A stretch of DNA of 64,000 nucleotides from Phellopilus nigrolimitatus (GCA_021029095.1 JAJOHG010000004.1:1054001-1118000); one strand, 5' to 3'. Shown: positions 44,026-57,486, numbered from the stretch's first letter. Notes: generated by a model not told the origin, from the sequence alone. Numbers and translations: made by a program.

Positions 44026-44763
44026 CGACTGATTTTTGACTAGGATCCGATCAGTAAGCCGGCATTTCTGTCTGCGTGCATTAGACCGCTCATGCTACTT
44101 ACACGAGCTGAATAGGTACGAAGCTTAATATCCTCACTATCGCTGTTGTGGCACTTTTGCTACATCCAGAGAAAGGACCCCTCCCAGTGTTAGCCGTCTT
44201 TCGGAGTATGCAACATGGGAGTACGGCAGATCTTGACCCTTGAGGATGATTGTGTTTGTGCGGTAATCTACACTTACCTCTAATATAAGAGATGAAAGTT
44301 GTTCACCTCCAATCAATGTCTTGATCATCAAAGGACGATTGCTTATCCCTCTGTTTGCTTATGGCGAGGGAAAAGCGGGCTCATAAATCCTACACAAGCA
44401 CAAGAATCCCACACCTTGAAAGCCCCGGAACCGTCCCAATTCGCGGCAAATAGCATCGGTCTTTCTACAATTGAATATGTTTGGGGGCATTGTCTTACTT
44501 TACTAATTGTGCTGCATTTCTGTCTTTAAAAGTACTGAGCCAGTGCAACAGAAATTTGTTTTTGAATTCTTTTTTGTACACTCTCGTTCTGTCGAGTTCT
44601 TCGCGTGTTATCTAAAATAAGACACGTGACTTTAGTTGCGAGTTAGCAACCACAATATTTCTCACGGGCATGACGCGCCTGAATCAGATGATTACCACTC
44701 CGCGCTGAAACGCAATTTGGCGTACTTCATAGCAACGTCTGCTTGTTTCTCTTCATCCATGTA
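44026..44763. other. Intergenic region without a supported gene
   Basis: Between COA6 and the TBC gene. A CACGTG box is at 44624-44629. An open stretch at 44299-44529 has no recognisable homology and no splice partner, so it is not called. Confidence 0.4.
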
Positions 44764-47700
44764 ATGACTTCTACGCCTAGCACGCCTTTCGCGACAAGTT
44801 TTGCCGACACCCATCCTTTGTCTCCAAATCTCCAGCCAGTGGGCGGTCGAAGAGGTCGATTCAAGCAGACTCTAGCCGATGCTGAAGACGCGCAGCCCGG
44901 CACAAATTACTTCACTTTAAAGGCGCAGGCAGAGCAAGGAAACGCATTTCTGAGCGAATGGAGCTCGTCGAAACGCGACAAGAAGGCTGCGGGAAAGACG
45001 GAAGGGTGTGGTGGTGCAGCAGGGACAGACGCAGGCGTATCGTCCGATCGGCCACTGGCGTACTTATGGGAGACTCGTCCACGGAGTAAACCAAGTGTGG
45101 TAATCAATGCTGCTCGGGAAGACTCTGATACTCATAGCAGCCTGACGCAGGACTCGAGTGCGGGGAGAAGCCTGGCAGTACAAGAGACGGGAGAATTTGG
45201 ACCTGTTACCGCATCTCAGGTCCTGGCTACGAAATGGCACGAGCTCTCCGATATGCAAATTGAAGCGACAGTCTCCAAGTACAGCACATCCAGATCATCC
45301 TCAAAGGTATCCACCCAGTCGTACCAATCCGTTCTCCGAGTACTTTCCGCTGCTCTTGAAGACATATCTATCGAGCGAAATGAATTGGATAAAGTCCGTT
45401 CATTGTTGGAGGACCGAGACAAGACGTTGCGAGGCAAAGCCGAGCGGGCTGTGAATAATCTACCCTACTCCGATCGAGAAGTTGGCCGACGAATTTTCGA
45501 TTCTTTATTCTCGGAAGTGGAGGAGACTCGGGCGATCGAGATCCGCCCGGTGACCAAGCGAACCAGTTTCCTCGTAAGTTAGCATGTTGGTCTTTAAATT
45601 CATTTTAGTCATAGTGTGTCTGACGTGTTGCGAACAGTCTCTCGCTCAGTCTCTCAACGAGGCTCTCAGTGAGGATGTGCACATGAAACCGTCGAGCGCT
45701 GAAGAAGCCGAGGATGCCATTCGAACTCCTGACGGGAGAACAGACAACGATGTCCCAGATCCCATGTTGCAGTCTGACTTATCTGAGGGCTCGTCAGCTC
45801 CCAAGGAGAACACGCTCTCACGGACTGACTCCTTCGTTTCCGGGAGCCTCCCTAGCAGTATTTCCAGTGCCCCTCCTGATAGCAATACTGCGTCTACGGA
45901 GAGACCGGCTATCAGCAAATGGATGGGAACTTGGTGGGCTAAAGATAAATCGAAACGCGAACGCCCTCCGTTATTGATCGGTACTCAAGCAGTCGACGAA
46001 GAGGGTTCAAAAGACTTGCGTTCCCTTGCTTCATCGCCGGTTGTCGACTCTCCAACGTTAATTCGTGTTCCATCTCGGACGGAGAAACCAGCCCGACGTA
46101 AACCTAGCAAAAGTGTGTTTGGATCACTTGGGTTCTCAATCATGAACCCCGCAATATCTTCTTCTGCCAAGGCGCCCAGCTCTGTGGGAGAGATTGCTGT
46201 GGCGGATCCTCAGCCCCAAGAAATCGAAAATGCTGGATCCATCCACTCTGTCCTTACTTCCCCGGTTCACGATATTCCCCCTGCGACGCCAATACCGCCA
46301 CAGCTAACTAAATCCATCGAACCCTCGGACGCCGAAACGGCTAGCTCATTGGCCCTGTCTTCCATCAAGGAGACCGACCCACAGCAGGGCGCAGCTTTGC
46401 AAGCTATTGTGAACGCTACTCGTGTGATGACCAAAGACCCAGCCAGTATCCTAGCTGATCAAGGTCATGAGACCGGCGAGCTTGTTGCACGGCTCGCCAT
46501 GTCGCTTGTTGCTAACGCTCGGGAGGAAGGCATAATTTTCAGAGGGAAGGCTCGCGAGAAGCGACAGCTGAAATCGGACCTCCCGGGAGCTGTCGAGGGC
46601 TCGCTACCAAAGGGACTTTTTGATTCCCCTGTGCATGCAGACGTCAAAACAAGTCTCAGTAGAACGCTATCTGCTCAGCCGACAGTCAGTAGAGGCAGAC
46701 GACGTCAGTCAGCTTCGCCTTTATTTGGTGGGCCCCTGTTCGGTCCCTTCATTGCCGAGCAACAGCGCAAGATATCGAACGCAGTCGAAGTAGTCCAAAA
46801 AAGTGCAGGTATTGTACCTCCGAAGCAAGTAGGTGGTTCTTCGCAGCAACCGTCTGGAGATCCGCAGCCTTCTCTGCAGTCAAGCAGCCAGAAGCCTCGT
46901 TCTGTCCCGCTTGACTCGATCATACCCGAGACCGCTAAGCCGCCTACACAATATCTTTCCAAAAGATATGTTTCCCTGACATCCAAAGATTTTAAGACAT
47001 CTGTTCAAATCTCGACCACGTCATCACGATACTCTAGGCGCCACGATGACCCAGGGAGCGAGCCGCTCACTGACCGCTATGGATTTATATATGATGTCTC
47101 CCAGTACGATGCATTATTGCTTCGGAGAGCCGAAGAATGTCTGAATGCCGCTCCGGCGTGCCTGACGGGCGTGAAAATCGCGGACCGTTGTGAAGAAGAC
47201 GAGTGGTCTGATGAAGTCGAGACTGATCAAAATGTCTTAGAAGTTGTCAGAGGAGAGTGCGGTTGCGAGGGTACTTTCGACACTTCATCTAATGGAAGGG
47301 CGCAATCTATGGACAAAGAGTCGGTCCGCTCCGCTTCGTCTCAGGCTCGGATAGACGAAAGCAAATCGCCATCCCTTCGACGTCGTCCGTCTACTGTGTC
47401 TTCTCGACGAAGGTCCGGAACCGTTATGAATCCGATCGCCTCAAAATCGCTCATGTCAATCTTGTCGGTTGACTCGGATGTCCCGAATCATGTCTGCGAG
47501 AAGCGAATACGATTCATGCTGCATAATTTAACTGAAATCCACGATGAACAGCAAGACACGCGGAGGAAGTCCTGGGATGCTTTTATTAAGCAACGAAGTA
47601 AAGCAAGGAATAAAAACTTGCCTACCGTAACGTCGAGCTCCAATAATGCAGGAGGCGCAGCTGCGATCCTTGGACTTGGTACATCTGTCGATGAGGAGGA

Positions 47701-48778
47701 GCTTGTTCATAGCGATGGCCTTATCGGCTTCAGCGGAATGGGCTATTCGCTCAGCCGTGAGGAACGGAGAGACCTAGAACGTTTGATCCGCGGTGGGGTT
47801 CCCCTTCTCTATCGAGCCAAAATCTGGCTCGAATGCAGCGGTGCTTTGGAGATGATAGAGCCGGGTGTCTTCAAAGATCTGCTCAATGGCCGACAAGAGG
47901 AAGATGGCGTTGTAGGTGAAATCGAGAAAGATGTAGGGCGCACTATGCCTTTGAACGTCTTTTTCGGAGGTGATGGGCCAGGTATAGAGAAACTTCGGAG
48001 AGTTCTCATCGCCTATAGCAGGTTCGTGCTTGCCTCTTCTTTTATTTATTCTCTCATCAAGAACAACAAAAATAATTGTTCGTTATTAGGCGCAACCCGT
48101 CGGTGGGTTACTGCCAAGGAATGAATCTTGTTGCATCGACGCTGTTACTGGTATTTGGAAACGAGGAGGAAGCTTTCTGGGTGCTTTGCGCAATTATTGA
48201 ACATATTCTCCCGGGCGACTTCTTCTCTCCTTCATTACTAGTCTCTCGCGCTTGTCCCTTGGTTCTGATGGATTATGTTCGGGAGTACTTTCCGAAACTG
48301 CATGCTCACCTGATGACGCTTGAGATCGATCTACCTGCTATTTGTTTCTCGTGGTTCTTGTCTCTTTTTACCGATTGTTTGCCGGTCGAGGTACGTCTAC
48401 GGCAGATGGCTGACTGATTTCTTTTCTGATTGGCTTTCTTCTTGCACGTTCAGACGCTTTTCAGGGTATGGGATCTGTTTTTCGTTGATGGTCTTGATGT
48501 GCTCTTCCGGATTGCTTTGAGTATACTAAAGGCGAACGAGGCAGAGCTTTTAGGCTGCCAGTCTATCTCTTCGGTCTATATTTCTTTGGAGAGTCTTCCG
48601 ACTCGTATGTGGCAAGCAGATAAGCTTCTGCAGGTACGACTGACTCCTTGCGCATTTCCTCAAAAGATTGCTGACCTATAGTTTACAGGCGGAAGCCGAT
48701 CTGCGTAGCACTTTGGATCATTCTGATATTGTAAGACGGCGCAATGCTCACGTTAAGGCCCTCGCGGAAATGTTATGA
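44764..48778 (+). CDS. TBC-domain Rab GTPase-activating protein with long disordered N-terminus
   Basis: Five exons (44764..45573, 45638..48021, 48090..48390, 48454..48633, 48689..48778) give 1254 residues. About the first 950 residues are Ser/Pro/Thr-rich and apparently disordered. A TBC domain begins near residue 990 (RRDLERLIRGGVPLLYRAKI) and has the dual-finger catalytic residues: IEKDVGRT (IxxDxxR Arg finger) and YCQGMN (Gln finger), then FWVLCAIIEHILPGDFFSP, PAICFSWFLSLFTDCLPVE and FRVWDLFFVDGLDVLFRIAL. It should accelerate GTP hydrolysis on a Rab; which Rab is unknown. The ATG at 44764 follows an ATG-TAA that cannot be used. Confidence 0.85.
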
Positions 48779-48868
48779 TAGGAAAAGGGGTGTTTCATTT
48801 GTATAGTGCTGGACTCGTAGACAATACATATCATAATTTATTAGACATTAGTGTATTACCATGTATCT

Positions 48869-51240
48869 CTAGCACAATAGAACTTCACAAGAAGCTTTAC
48901 GGATAATTATTCGCAAAGCGATATAAGCTTGTTCAGTCACTACGCTCTCCTTACACGCAGAGGCAAGCTGCACGCCCTCGCTCTCCTTCCCTCGGACAGC
49001 GGGTTTGACGGTGTTTCCTCCAATATGGAAAAAGTCGATTTCATTCCCGTCGGTTTCAAAGACGAAGTTGCGGACCAGTATTGAAGTAACAATCTGATTA
49101 AGCGTCAATCTTGAGTTTCGATAAGTAGACTCGAGGGATTTATTTTAATTTTACCTTGAGCTCAGCTAGAGCGAATAGTCGGCCTAAGCAAACTTTAGGC
49201 CTAATTTTCGCTATTTAGCTTCTTTTAAAATTATTAGGATTTAAAATAGCTCACCCGTCTCCAAATGTTAGTATGTTTCCAGGTGCATGGATGTCACGGG
49301 CGATATCCGGAAGCCCCTTCTCATTGAGCCACCTCTCTGGGAGGAACTCGGCAGCGCTAGCGCCCCAGATAGCATCGCTTGAGTTGATTCCGTCCCGGAC
49401 GGGAATACGTATAACCTGACCAGGCTGGACCGTCACAAAGGAGTCCCCTGTCCCAGACACAGGAAATTGTAGAGAGATAGTGTCCGTGACTGACGCCTGA
49501 CGTCGCTTCTGTCAGAGCCGAGACGCATGAGACAGTCTGTAGATCGCAATCATACCGTCCTGCTGATTTCCATTAAAACGCTTTGGTCCGAAGGGCTTCT
49601 TTGATGACTGCATCGAGATAGGGCAACTCTGTAGCACTTGTCAGATCGCGGTAAGTTGGTGTGCGTCCATGCTCATTTTCGTATGAGACGAGCTCCTTGC
49701 GTAGCTTCTCTTGGATGGCAGGCTTGCGGGACAGTTCATAAAGACATTCCTATAGAAATATGATGACCGGAGTTGCGGGTATCAATACGCCTTCGTCGAC
49801 TTACTGTCATTACATTAGCCGATGTTTCCGAACCGGCGAAGACTATTTCGATCATCTAAAATAAATATTGTGAGCTCAAGGTATCCTGTAGTAGAAGTAG
49901 TATTTACCTGAGCCACCGCTTCTTTCTTTCTAGCCGGGTCAGTCAAGCTGCCGCTCAATTCTATCGTACTAAACACATCAGTTTTATGGATAGACAGACC
50001 TATTTCGTCTACCGAATTGACGTACCTAGTACGTCCAGAACTTTGGCATGGAGTCCTTCGGTTTCTGCACTAGTTTGGGCTCTGTCTACTACTTTAGCGA
50101 GCTCGTTGCGCATTTCTTTAAATAGGGTCATGATGGGCGACGGAAGCTTCACAAGCCAAGGGAACATGGAGGCAAGTATCCCAAGTAGAATACTGATCAT
50201 GTCCCCGCCAGGGTTGCTGATTTTCGCGACGATGGCCGGAACAGAACTGTCTGAAGCGGAACAGTTGTAATTGAACATGGTCATGGTTATCGCATCGAGT
50301 CTGGCGTTGTTACAACAAAAACGTCAGTATTACTTATCAATAGATTTTTATAAAATGTTACATACGCGAATACCGCCGCAGATTTTGATACGTTCAGGAT
50401 CGTTGAGTTCGATTCAGTTTTGTCGATCTCCGCCTCCCACTCATTCTTGAGCTAAGATCAGAAATGTCAGCCATGCTTCGAGAGAGCGAGATGGTAAATT
50501 AAAATACGATCTAGACCCACCTTATTGGCCAAATCAAAAAGGACGTCTGACACTTCGTCAATCGACTGAGGGCTGATATGTCTCATGAGCATGCGGGTAT
50601 GTAAGGCTAACGCGCACTAAGCACCTGAAAGCATGGTTGATACCCCTTCTCAGCCGCTTGTGTTCTTCGCCTATCACAAATCAAATTAATCAGTATGTTT
50701 GTTCTCTCTAGAAAAAGTCAATGCTCACCGTCCGAACAGAACATTCCGCGTCCAAACTAGATCAGTTGCTTAGTTAATCTGATAGGAAGGAAGTCAAATA
50801 TGCGAATAACTACCATCGTCTCTAATATGATGCGATCGTCTTCCGGGCGAGGATATAGCGCACTCCCTGAGTTGAGAATATAATTCACTCCTTTCGGATC
50901 GGCTAGGATAAGCCATGGTTCCTAGTCGAGGAAAAGACACATAAGTCAAAAATCAATTAGTAGGACAGTGGATGGCTGGAAGCACTACCGAAAGAGGCCC
51001 TCGGATTTTGAAAGTTAAACCATACTTCTTCGCCCAGACATTGTATCGTGTGCCAACTCTGGCCGTCTCGAGGTCGAGAACGTTGCCGAAGAGAATGCTC
51101 GGTGACTTTGGGCCAGGTATGTTACTCAGGCGCCGCGATAGGCGAACGAGTTTGAATAACAAGAAAGCTAGAGAAACAGCTCCTGCGGCAGATAGGGTAC
51201 GAAGGAGAGACATGCTGGGCGTTGGCTGGATTCGATGCAT
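48869..51240 (-). CDS. Cytochrome P450 monooxygenase
   Basis: Many-exon gene starting MHRIQPTPSMSLLRTLSAAG with an N-terminal membrane anchor (AGAVSLAFLLFKLV) and the proline-rich hinge NIPGPKSP. First exons are 51240..50989 and 50921..50814, then FGRGMFCSDGEEHKRLRRGI, NHAFS (C helix region). The I helix reads AEMIEIVFAGSETSANVM, the ExxR helix ELPYLDAVIKEALR, the PERF-type motif FLPERWLNEKG, and the heme loop FGDGPKVCLGRLFALAELK, split by an intron (FGDG/PKVCLG). The usual Arg of FxxGxRxCxG is Lys here. The substrate is not predictable; neighbours are housekeeping genes, not a metabolite cluster. Confidence 0.85.
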
Positions 51241-52887
51241 TGTCGCGTCCGTACTTAACAGCGTGGAGAGATCTCCATTTGTACTGACCCTATCAGGGCG
51301 ATCTCTGATGGTGATAGACTACAGCGTGTTACGTCAAAATTCCCAGACGAGAGACACGTAGCAAAACTGAGATGAAAGGATCGAAATATTTCACTCGCCG
51401 GACAAAGGGAGGAAAGGTAAGAACCCACATAGTGGAGGTAAGAAGTAAGAAGAGAGGGCAAAGAACCACCGGGGGAAGTTCCAGAATACGACATGTAATT
51501 ATAGAAAAAAAGGTAAATCGCGAAAACGCCGATCGTTATCACGTAGTCGAGTGTGCTATTCTGATGCCATCAAAAACTGCTCGACTTGTGATCTTGTTGC
51601 GCAATACACATGCTCGTGGAGGTGCGTGCGCCTAAACGCACAATAGAGAGAATGCTGCGGATGATACCCTCAATGCGGGTTGCAAAATATAGAATATAGT
51701 ACCGAGCACCAGACTAAGCTCAGCAGCAACCGTGTACATGTACATCATGCCTGGGTCGGGCGAGGATAAGTCATTTAAAAGAACATCGTCTTTGTACATT
51801 GCATTTTACTCATGAGAACACTGGCAGAATTCGGCCTCTGCCGAAGTCGTCCAGTCATCAAACTTAGAATACAACTATGCTTTCACGGGCAGGAGGCTTA
51901 GTGCGACTAGATCACGATATTGGAAGGTGATTTATAACGTCCGTCATTCAGAAATTGCCTCAAACGGACTTAGAACTGGGAGATAAAGCTGTATAAAAAA
52001 TTTGACGTGCACCGCGAAGATGCTCGACAAGGATACAATTTGCTCTTTGGAATGCTGTGAAGTGTCTAGGAAATCTTGATATAAATTGGTTTCTTCTGTG
52101 ACCGCCGATGTCGATAAACTCGCTCCGTAATCCATATTGGGTATAACTCCTATTACTATAAAATGCTTGGTTTACGAGACATAAATGTATTAGACAGCGC
52201 ATTATATGCTCAAGATGCTGTCATACCATTATAGGAAATCAGCCACTAAGTAAAGAGAGAACTTCTGTTACAAAAAAAGGGGGGGACGACGCATTACGGT
52301 CGTCTTTCTAACAAGCTCTTGGGCAGATAAGATTGGTGTCTGTAAGATACCGGGAGTCTTATCTACTTCCTCTACAACCAAAGAAGACATTTTCGAACAA
52401 CGCGAACTATCAAGAGAGTCTGTGAGATTACCGAGACTTTAACCGGTGGGTTGTCAGATATACATATTTTGGAGTCGTAACTTGCGAGACTGATCGGCTT
52501 TGTACTGTACTCCCGTGAGAGTAAAGTGAACGGTCGAACAGCTCTCGTTTGACTCCGAGACGACCATGACATGATTTGTTCGCCTTTCTCACAGAACACT
52601 TCAATAATTGTCGACGTCATATCACAAAAGGAAGTTTTCGAAACATTGAGCGGACGAGAGGAGAGGGATTGGATAAATACAGTGCGTCGATCGTGATCGC
52701 CATTGCTTAGCCAATCGGAAAGCAGGTTCATGTAATCACCGCTTTAGGCTTTAATTGGACTTGAAATTTTAGGCGTTCTCAAGCGTTCGACGTTTACGAA
52801 TCCAGCTCGACCCTGCAACTTCACACTTCAGCCTACATGTCCTCCTTATGAGCTTTAGATAAATTTACTTGGACCTGTGGATATCTA
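51241..52887. other. Intergenic region; one doubtful open frame
   Basis: 1.6 kb between the divergent P450 and LYS4 starts. An ATG-initiated minus-strand frame at 52731..52372 (119 codons, MNLLSDWLSNGDHDRR) is open but has no recognised domain. A G-rich/A-rich junction (52272-52287) and AT-rich blocks are present. The P450 and LYS4 promoters must be here. Confidence 0.4.
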
Positions 52888-55136
52888 ATGCGTTTTCTGG
52901 GTGGTATGGCTTGGGCAAGGCCCCTTCGCCGCCATTTGGCCACGGCTGCGAGCAACGAGCGGAACCGGCCTCCTCAGACGGTCATTGAGAAGGTCGTACA
53001 GAAGTACGCTGTTGGGCTTTCTCCAGACAAGACTATCAGGTCGGGGGACTATGTGATGATCAGGCCAGAACACGTTATGACCCACGACAATACTGGGCCC
53101 GTCATGTCGAAGTACGTCCTATTAAATCCTTTACTTTCTCATGTGCCAACAGCGACGATAGGTTTAACTCTATTGGCGCAACTCGAATAGACAACTCGAA
53201 GCAACCTGTCTTCACTCTCGACCATGATGTTCAGAACAAGTCGGCAAAGAACATGGCCAAGTACGCTTCAATAGAGGCGTTTGCGCGAAGACATGGTATC
53301 GACTTCTATCCTGCTGGGCGTGGTATTGGGCACCAGGTTCTTGTTGAGGAGGGTTACGCTTTTCCGCAAACGCTTACTGTTGCCAGCGACAGTCATAGCA
53401 ACATGTACGGGGGCGTGGGTTGTGTCGGAACACCGATCGTTCGTACGGATGCGGCGGCTATTTGGGCGACTGGCAAGACGTGGTGGCAGGTCCCGCGCAT
53501 GGTCAACGTAGAGCTGAGAGGAACGCTTGCGCCTGGTGTCACTGGAAAGGACGTGATTGTTGCTTTATGCAGTTCATTCAACAAGGACGAGGTGCTGAAC
53601 GCCGCAATCGAATTCACCGGCGATGGGGTGTCATGTTTATCTGTTGACGACAGGTTGACCATCTCGAATATGACTACGGAGTGGGGGGCACTCGTCGGCG
53701 TCTTCCCTGTTGACGACGTTCTTCTGAACTGGTATGACGCCATGCTGAAGAAGATTGAACTGCATACATTTGCCTTTGGTTTACCATCTTCTATCCCGCC
53801 CCCTCCTGAGCACCCACGCTTGAACAAGCGACGTTTAGATGCTTTGAAGGCTGCTACCCTTCGCTCAGATATTGGCGCGTCGTATTCGTCACATCTTATT
53901 TTCGACCTTTCGACCCTGGTTCCTCATGTCGCAGGTCCAAACAGCGTAAAGGTATCCACACCCGTACCCGAGCTCGAGTCGAAGAACGTCGCTATTCAGA
54001 AAGCATATCTCGTCAGCTGCACTAATTCTCGGGCCTCCGACATTGCGGCGGCAGCAGCGGTCTTGAAGGGCAGGAAGGTTGCACCCGGAGTCGAGTTTTA
54101 CATCGCTGCGGCTAGCTCAGTTGTCCAACGGGAGTCGGAAAAGCGCGGTGACTGGGATGCGCTCGTTTCTGCAGGAGCGAAGGTACTTCCCGCTGGGTGC
54201 GGACCGTGCATCGGCCTCGGTACCGGACTTTTGGAGGAAGGCCAGGTTGGCATCAGCGCTACAAACAGGAACTACAAAGGCCGGATGGGCCACCCGAAAG
54301 CACTGGCATACCTCGCCAGTCCTGCCGTAGTTGCTGCAAGTGCTGTGAAAGGCTATATCTGCGGACCGGACACTCTTGACGCGTCGTTGCTCCCCGCTAC
54401 GAAACCGCCGACTTTTATGGTCGAAGCCGTCCCTGAGACGTCTGGCGAAGGCGCGACTGCTGCTGCTGCTGCTGCTGATGAGCCGCTACTCTCGGGCTTC
54501 CCTGGCAAGTTTGCCGGCCCGCTCGTTTTCGCACCGCAGGACAACCTCAACACGGACGGGATCTACCCGGGGAAGTACACGTACGAGGACGACATCACAC
54601 TCGCGCGCCAGGCGCAGGTCGTCATGGAGAACTACGACCCGGCATTCGCAGGCAGCATCGCGGCGCTGCTCGAATCTAGCGCAGACGGCGCGCAGACGGG
54701 CGTCAAGAAGGGCGTTGTGCTTGTGTCGGGCTACAACTTTGGCTCGGGCTCGTCGCGCGAGCAGGCTGCGACCGCGCTCAAGGCGGCCGGCGTGCCGCTC
54801 GTCGTCGCGGGCTCGTTCGGCGACATCTTCAAGCGCAATGCGATTAACAATGGGCTGGTGTGCATGGAGTGCCCCGCGCTCGTGGCGGACCTCACGCAGG
54901 AGTTCGCGAAGGACGGGAAGCGTGGTGCCGGGGGCGTCAACGGCGAGCTGACCGTCTTCCCGAGGTTCGACCTGGAGGTAGATATGACGAGCGGGAAGGT
55001 TACGGTCACGCTAGAAGATGGGTCGACGAGGGCGTATGCCGTTCGCCCTATAGGGCCGAGCGTGCAAGAGTTGTGGTTATGCGGAGGACTGGAGGGATAT
55101 ATCGTGAAATCTATCAAGGAGGGCTCGAATACGTGA
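52888..55136 (+). CDS. LYS4: Homoaconitase, lysine biosynthesis
   Basis: Two exons (52888..53111, 53162..55136) encode 732 residues. It converts homocitrate to homoisocitrate through homoaconitate in the fungal alpha-aminoadipate pathway, in mitochondria. The N-terminus (MRFLGGMAWARPLRRHLATA) is a typical presequence. Aconitase-superfamily signatures are clear: GRGIGHQVLVEEGYAFPQTL, TVASDSHSNMYGGVGCVGTP, 4Fe-4S ligand Cys in LVSCTNSRASD and AGCGPCIGLGTG, ATNRNYKGRMGHPKALAYLA, and the C-terminal swivel domain GYNFGSGSSREQAATALKAA. GC-rich, biased codons from ~54500 suggest high expression. It converges with the trimethyllysine dioxygenase gene, 250 bp away. Confidence 0.95.
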
Positions 55137-55386
55137 TGTTCTCTAATTTCACGTACGTCGGAAAAGTATATTGTACATGTCTTTAATTCGATTCCAATTG
55201 TGTTCTGGGATATGTATAGTATTTGGGAATTTAGTGAGTCCGTTTTGAATACAATGTACTGGTGTACGACGATGTGGAAGCTGATGAAGGGTGTTGGACA
55301 TAGTAAACTAGAAAATGCAAGACGGGCGCGTTTCATAAGAGATGAAAAATGAAATTTGGGAATGGGGAAGATCTAATTAGTCCAGA

Positions 55387-57486
55387 TCAGAAAAGCGGAC
55401 TCCAGTTACTCCTCGCCGTGCTGTTCGCTTCTTTGTCTGTGACTGGGCTTCCACCGAACTTCTCCGTCAAGGTGGTAAGCTTCGAGCGATAGTCATCCAT
55501 CCCGATGTACGCCCCGCACATCCGCCGCTGGCCATCGAATGCGGAGCGGCCGTGCAGCACTCGGTGGTTGTCGATAACTGAGGACACGGAAAGTATGAGA
55601 TACCGCAAACAGGATAGACATCACAATGGCGACGTACCAACTGCAGTCCCGGGAGCGAGCTGCACCCAGTACTCGGAGTCTGGGCTCTTCAGCGTGTTGT
55701 TCCACAGCCGGAGTGCCTCGTACCTATTCCAAAGAGCGTTCAGACAAAAGACGAAACAAATGGATGCACGCCGGGCAAGGAAAACCCACCACCGCTCTAG
55801 CTCATCTAGACTCAGGCCCCGCATGGTACTGCGATCGTCGTTGTTGTACCGCACCTGCACGAGTTTTCCGCTCTGCGGGTCGAGGTTGAGGATCGGGTAG
55901 CCCGACGGCGGGGACGGGCGGTAGAGCTCGCCGGGCTCGCCAGCGGCGTGCGTGGGGACGCGCACGGACGCGAGGGTGCGGTACGCTTCGGGGTGGAGCT
56001 CGTTCAGGAGCGACGCGGCGTAGAAGCCATCCACGAGAAGCGTCTCGCCGCCGCGCCCGTCCGTGTGTGAGAGGAGGTGGAAGAGCTGGAGGCCACAGGG
56101 GTCGGTCTGGATAGACGAGTTGTGAGTGGTGAAATGCGCCTGGGCGACGTGAGGCGGCTCACGAAGTATGTCGTATCTGTATGTGCAGTAAGGCCGAGTG
56201 TCGTATACGCCGTGTCGCCTTTCGCAAGGTCGGAAGTGAAGTCCCAGAATGAGCCATCTGGATACGAAAAGAAAAGAAAAACACAGCGAGCAAGGATCAG
56301 CACCGTAGCCTTCTCTTTAAACTTTGCAGAATGCATACATTGCGTCTGTCTTATATTCGCAACGCGCCGCGTGAGGCGCTCCGTCGCCTCAGGCGTCGCT
56401 TCCACACCCGGGACGAAACAGAATCCAAATGTGTCCTGTTTTAATTCAGCTCAGACAGATATTTCAAAACGGCGAGGAAGACGAGCACGGCGCACGATTT
56501 TATTTAAGAGCTTCCACAGCCCGCGCTCGTTGTTCATGACGTAGTCATGGTCGACGGTCGGCGGCTCCTGCACGATCTTCGCTCCCCAGAGGACCTTCCT
56601 GCCCGGTGCATACATAGAATAAGCCGTTGCACGAGCCTTCTTTTGAAGATTTTTGATGGGGTTACGCACTCGCGCAATTGGAGGAGAGGCTCCTCTTCGC
56701 TCTTTAGCGAGACGGGCTCATGCGCGTTCCACTTCAACCAGGTCCATGGATAGACGGATGTATGTGGTGTTGTCGAGGAGTGCCCCGGCCCTGGCATAAT
56801 GCATGCGTTAGACAGAATGTCACTCGCTTTTCTCGCGAGAAAAACGTACATGTAACTTTCAAGCCTTCACTTGTCGCCTCTGCCTTTGACGGCTGGATGT
56901 CTGGAGGGATCTAAACATAGCAGCAGTGTCAGGTAAACGGCGCATTCGGGGTCCAAAAACGATTGGCTTGCATCGAAGGTGTTCACGAGCCGTTGCTTCG
57001 TGATCTGGTGAAAGCATTTCTTGCACCGACAATGGTCCCTCAGCCAGAAATTATGGCTGCACAGAGCTCAGTATCGCAAGATCGTCTGAGTAGCAAGAAG
57101 GAAGAGCGCACAATTTCGACCAGGTCAACGGATCCCACCCGACGCGAACATTCTTCTCGTCCGTCTTCACGAGCGGCACGTCCTTCAGTTGCGAGGAGGA
57201 CGGTTCAGGTGCTCCCCGCGAGTCGCCGGGCTGCTGCCGTTGAAGACCGTTTTCGTTCGCAGCCGAGCGCGGCTTGAACGACGACATGGCGCTCGACACG
57301 AACCGTGCAGTCGCATTTCTCTGGCTGGCGGACAATCGTGCAGACGACGAGGAAGCCACCAATCCTCCTGCGCTCTAGAAGTCGTTCAGTTGTCGACTTT
57401 GGCACTGCGATTTGCTTAGCGCGCACCTTGGCCCCTCCGAGTCTTGTGCCTGACTGGAGCGCCTGTCTGCAAAAGGCTGCACGCAT
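55387..57486 (-). CDS. Trimethyllysine dioxygenase (carnitine biosynthesis)
   Basis: About ten exons; first 57486..57427 (MRAAFCRQALQSGTRLGGAK, presequence), 57374..57112, 57056..56972, 56910 onward, last ending at 55387. Visible text: NVRVGWDPLTWSK, HNFWLRDHCRCKKCFHQITK, WPGHSSTTPHTSVYPWTWL, GFCFVPGVEATPEATERLTR, GLTAHTDTTYF, DPCGLQLFHLLSHTDGRGGE and IDNHRVLHGRSAFDGQRRMC. The HxD (HTD) and distal His (DNHRVLHGR) are the Fe(II) ligands of the TauD/gamma-butyrobetaine dioxygenase fold; Cys/His residues of the N-terminal zinc-binding domain (CRCKKCFH) are present. It hydroxylates N6-trimethyllysine in mitochondria. The intron at 56971 has a GC donor (GAT|GCAAGC). Confidence 0.9.

Noticed and set aside
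54376..54951. Arg/Ser/Leu-rich alternative frame inside LYS4
   Set aside because: Out-of-frame reading of a GC-rich coding region; composition is typical of a shadow frame.
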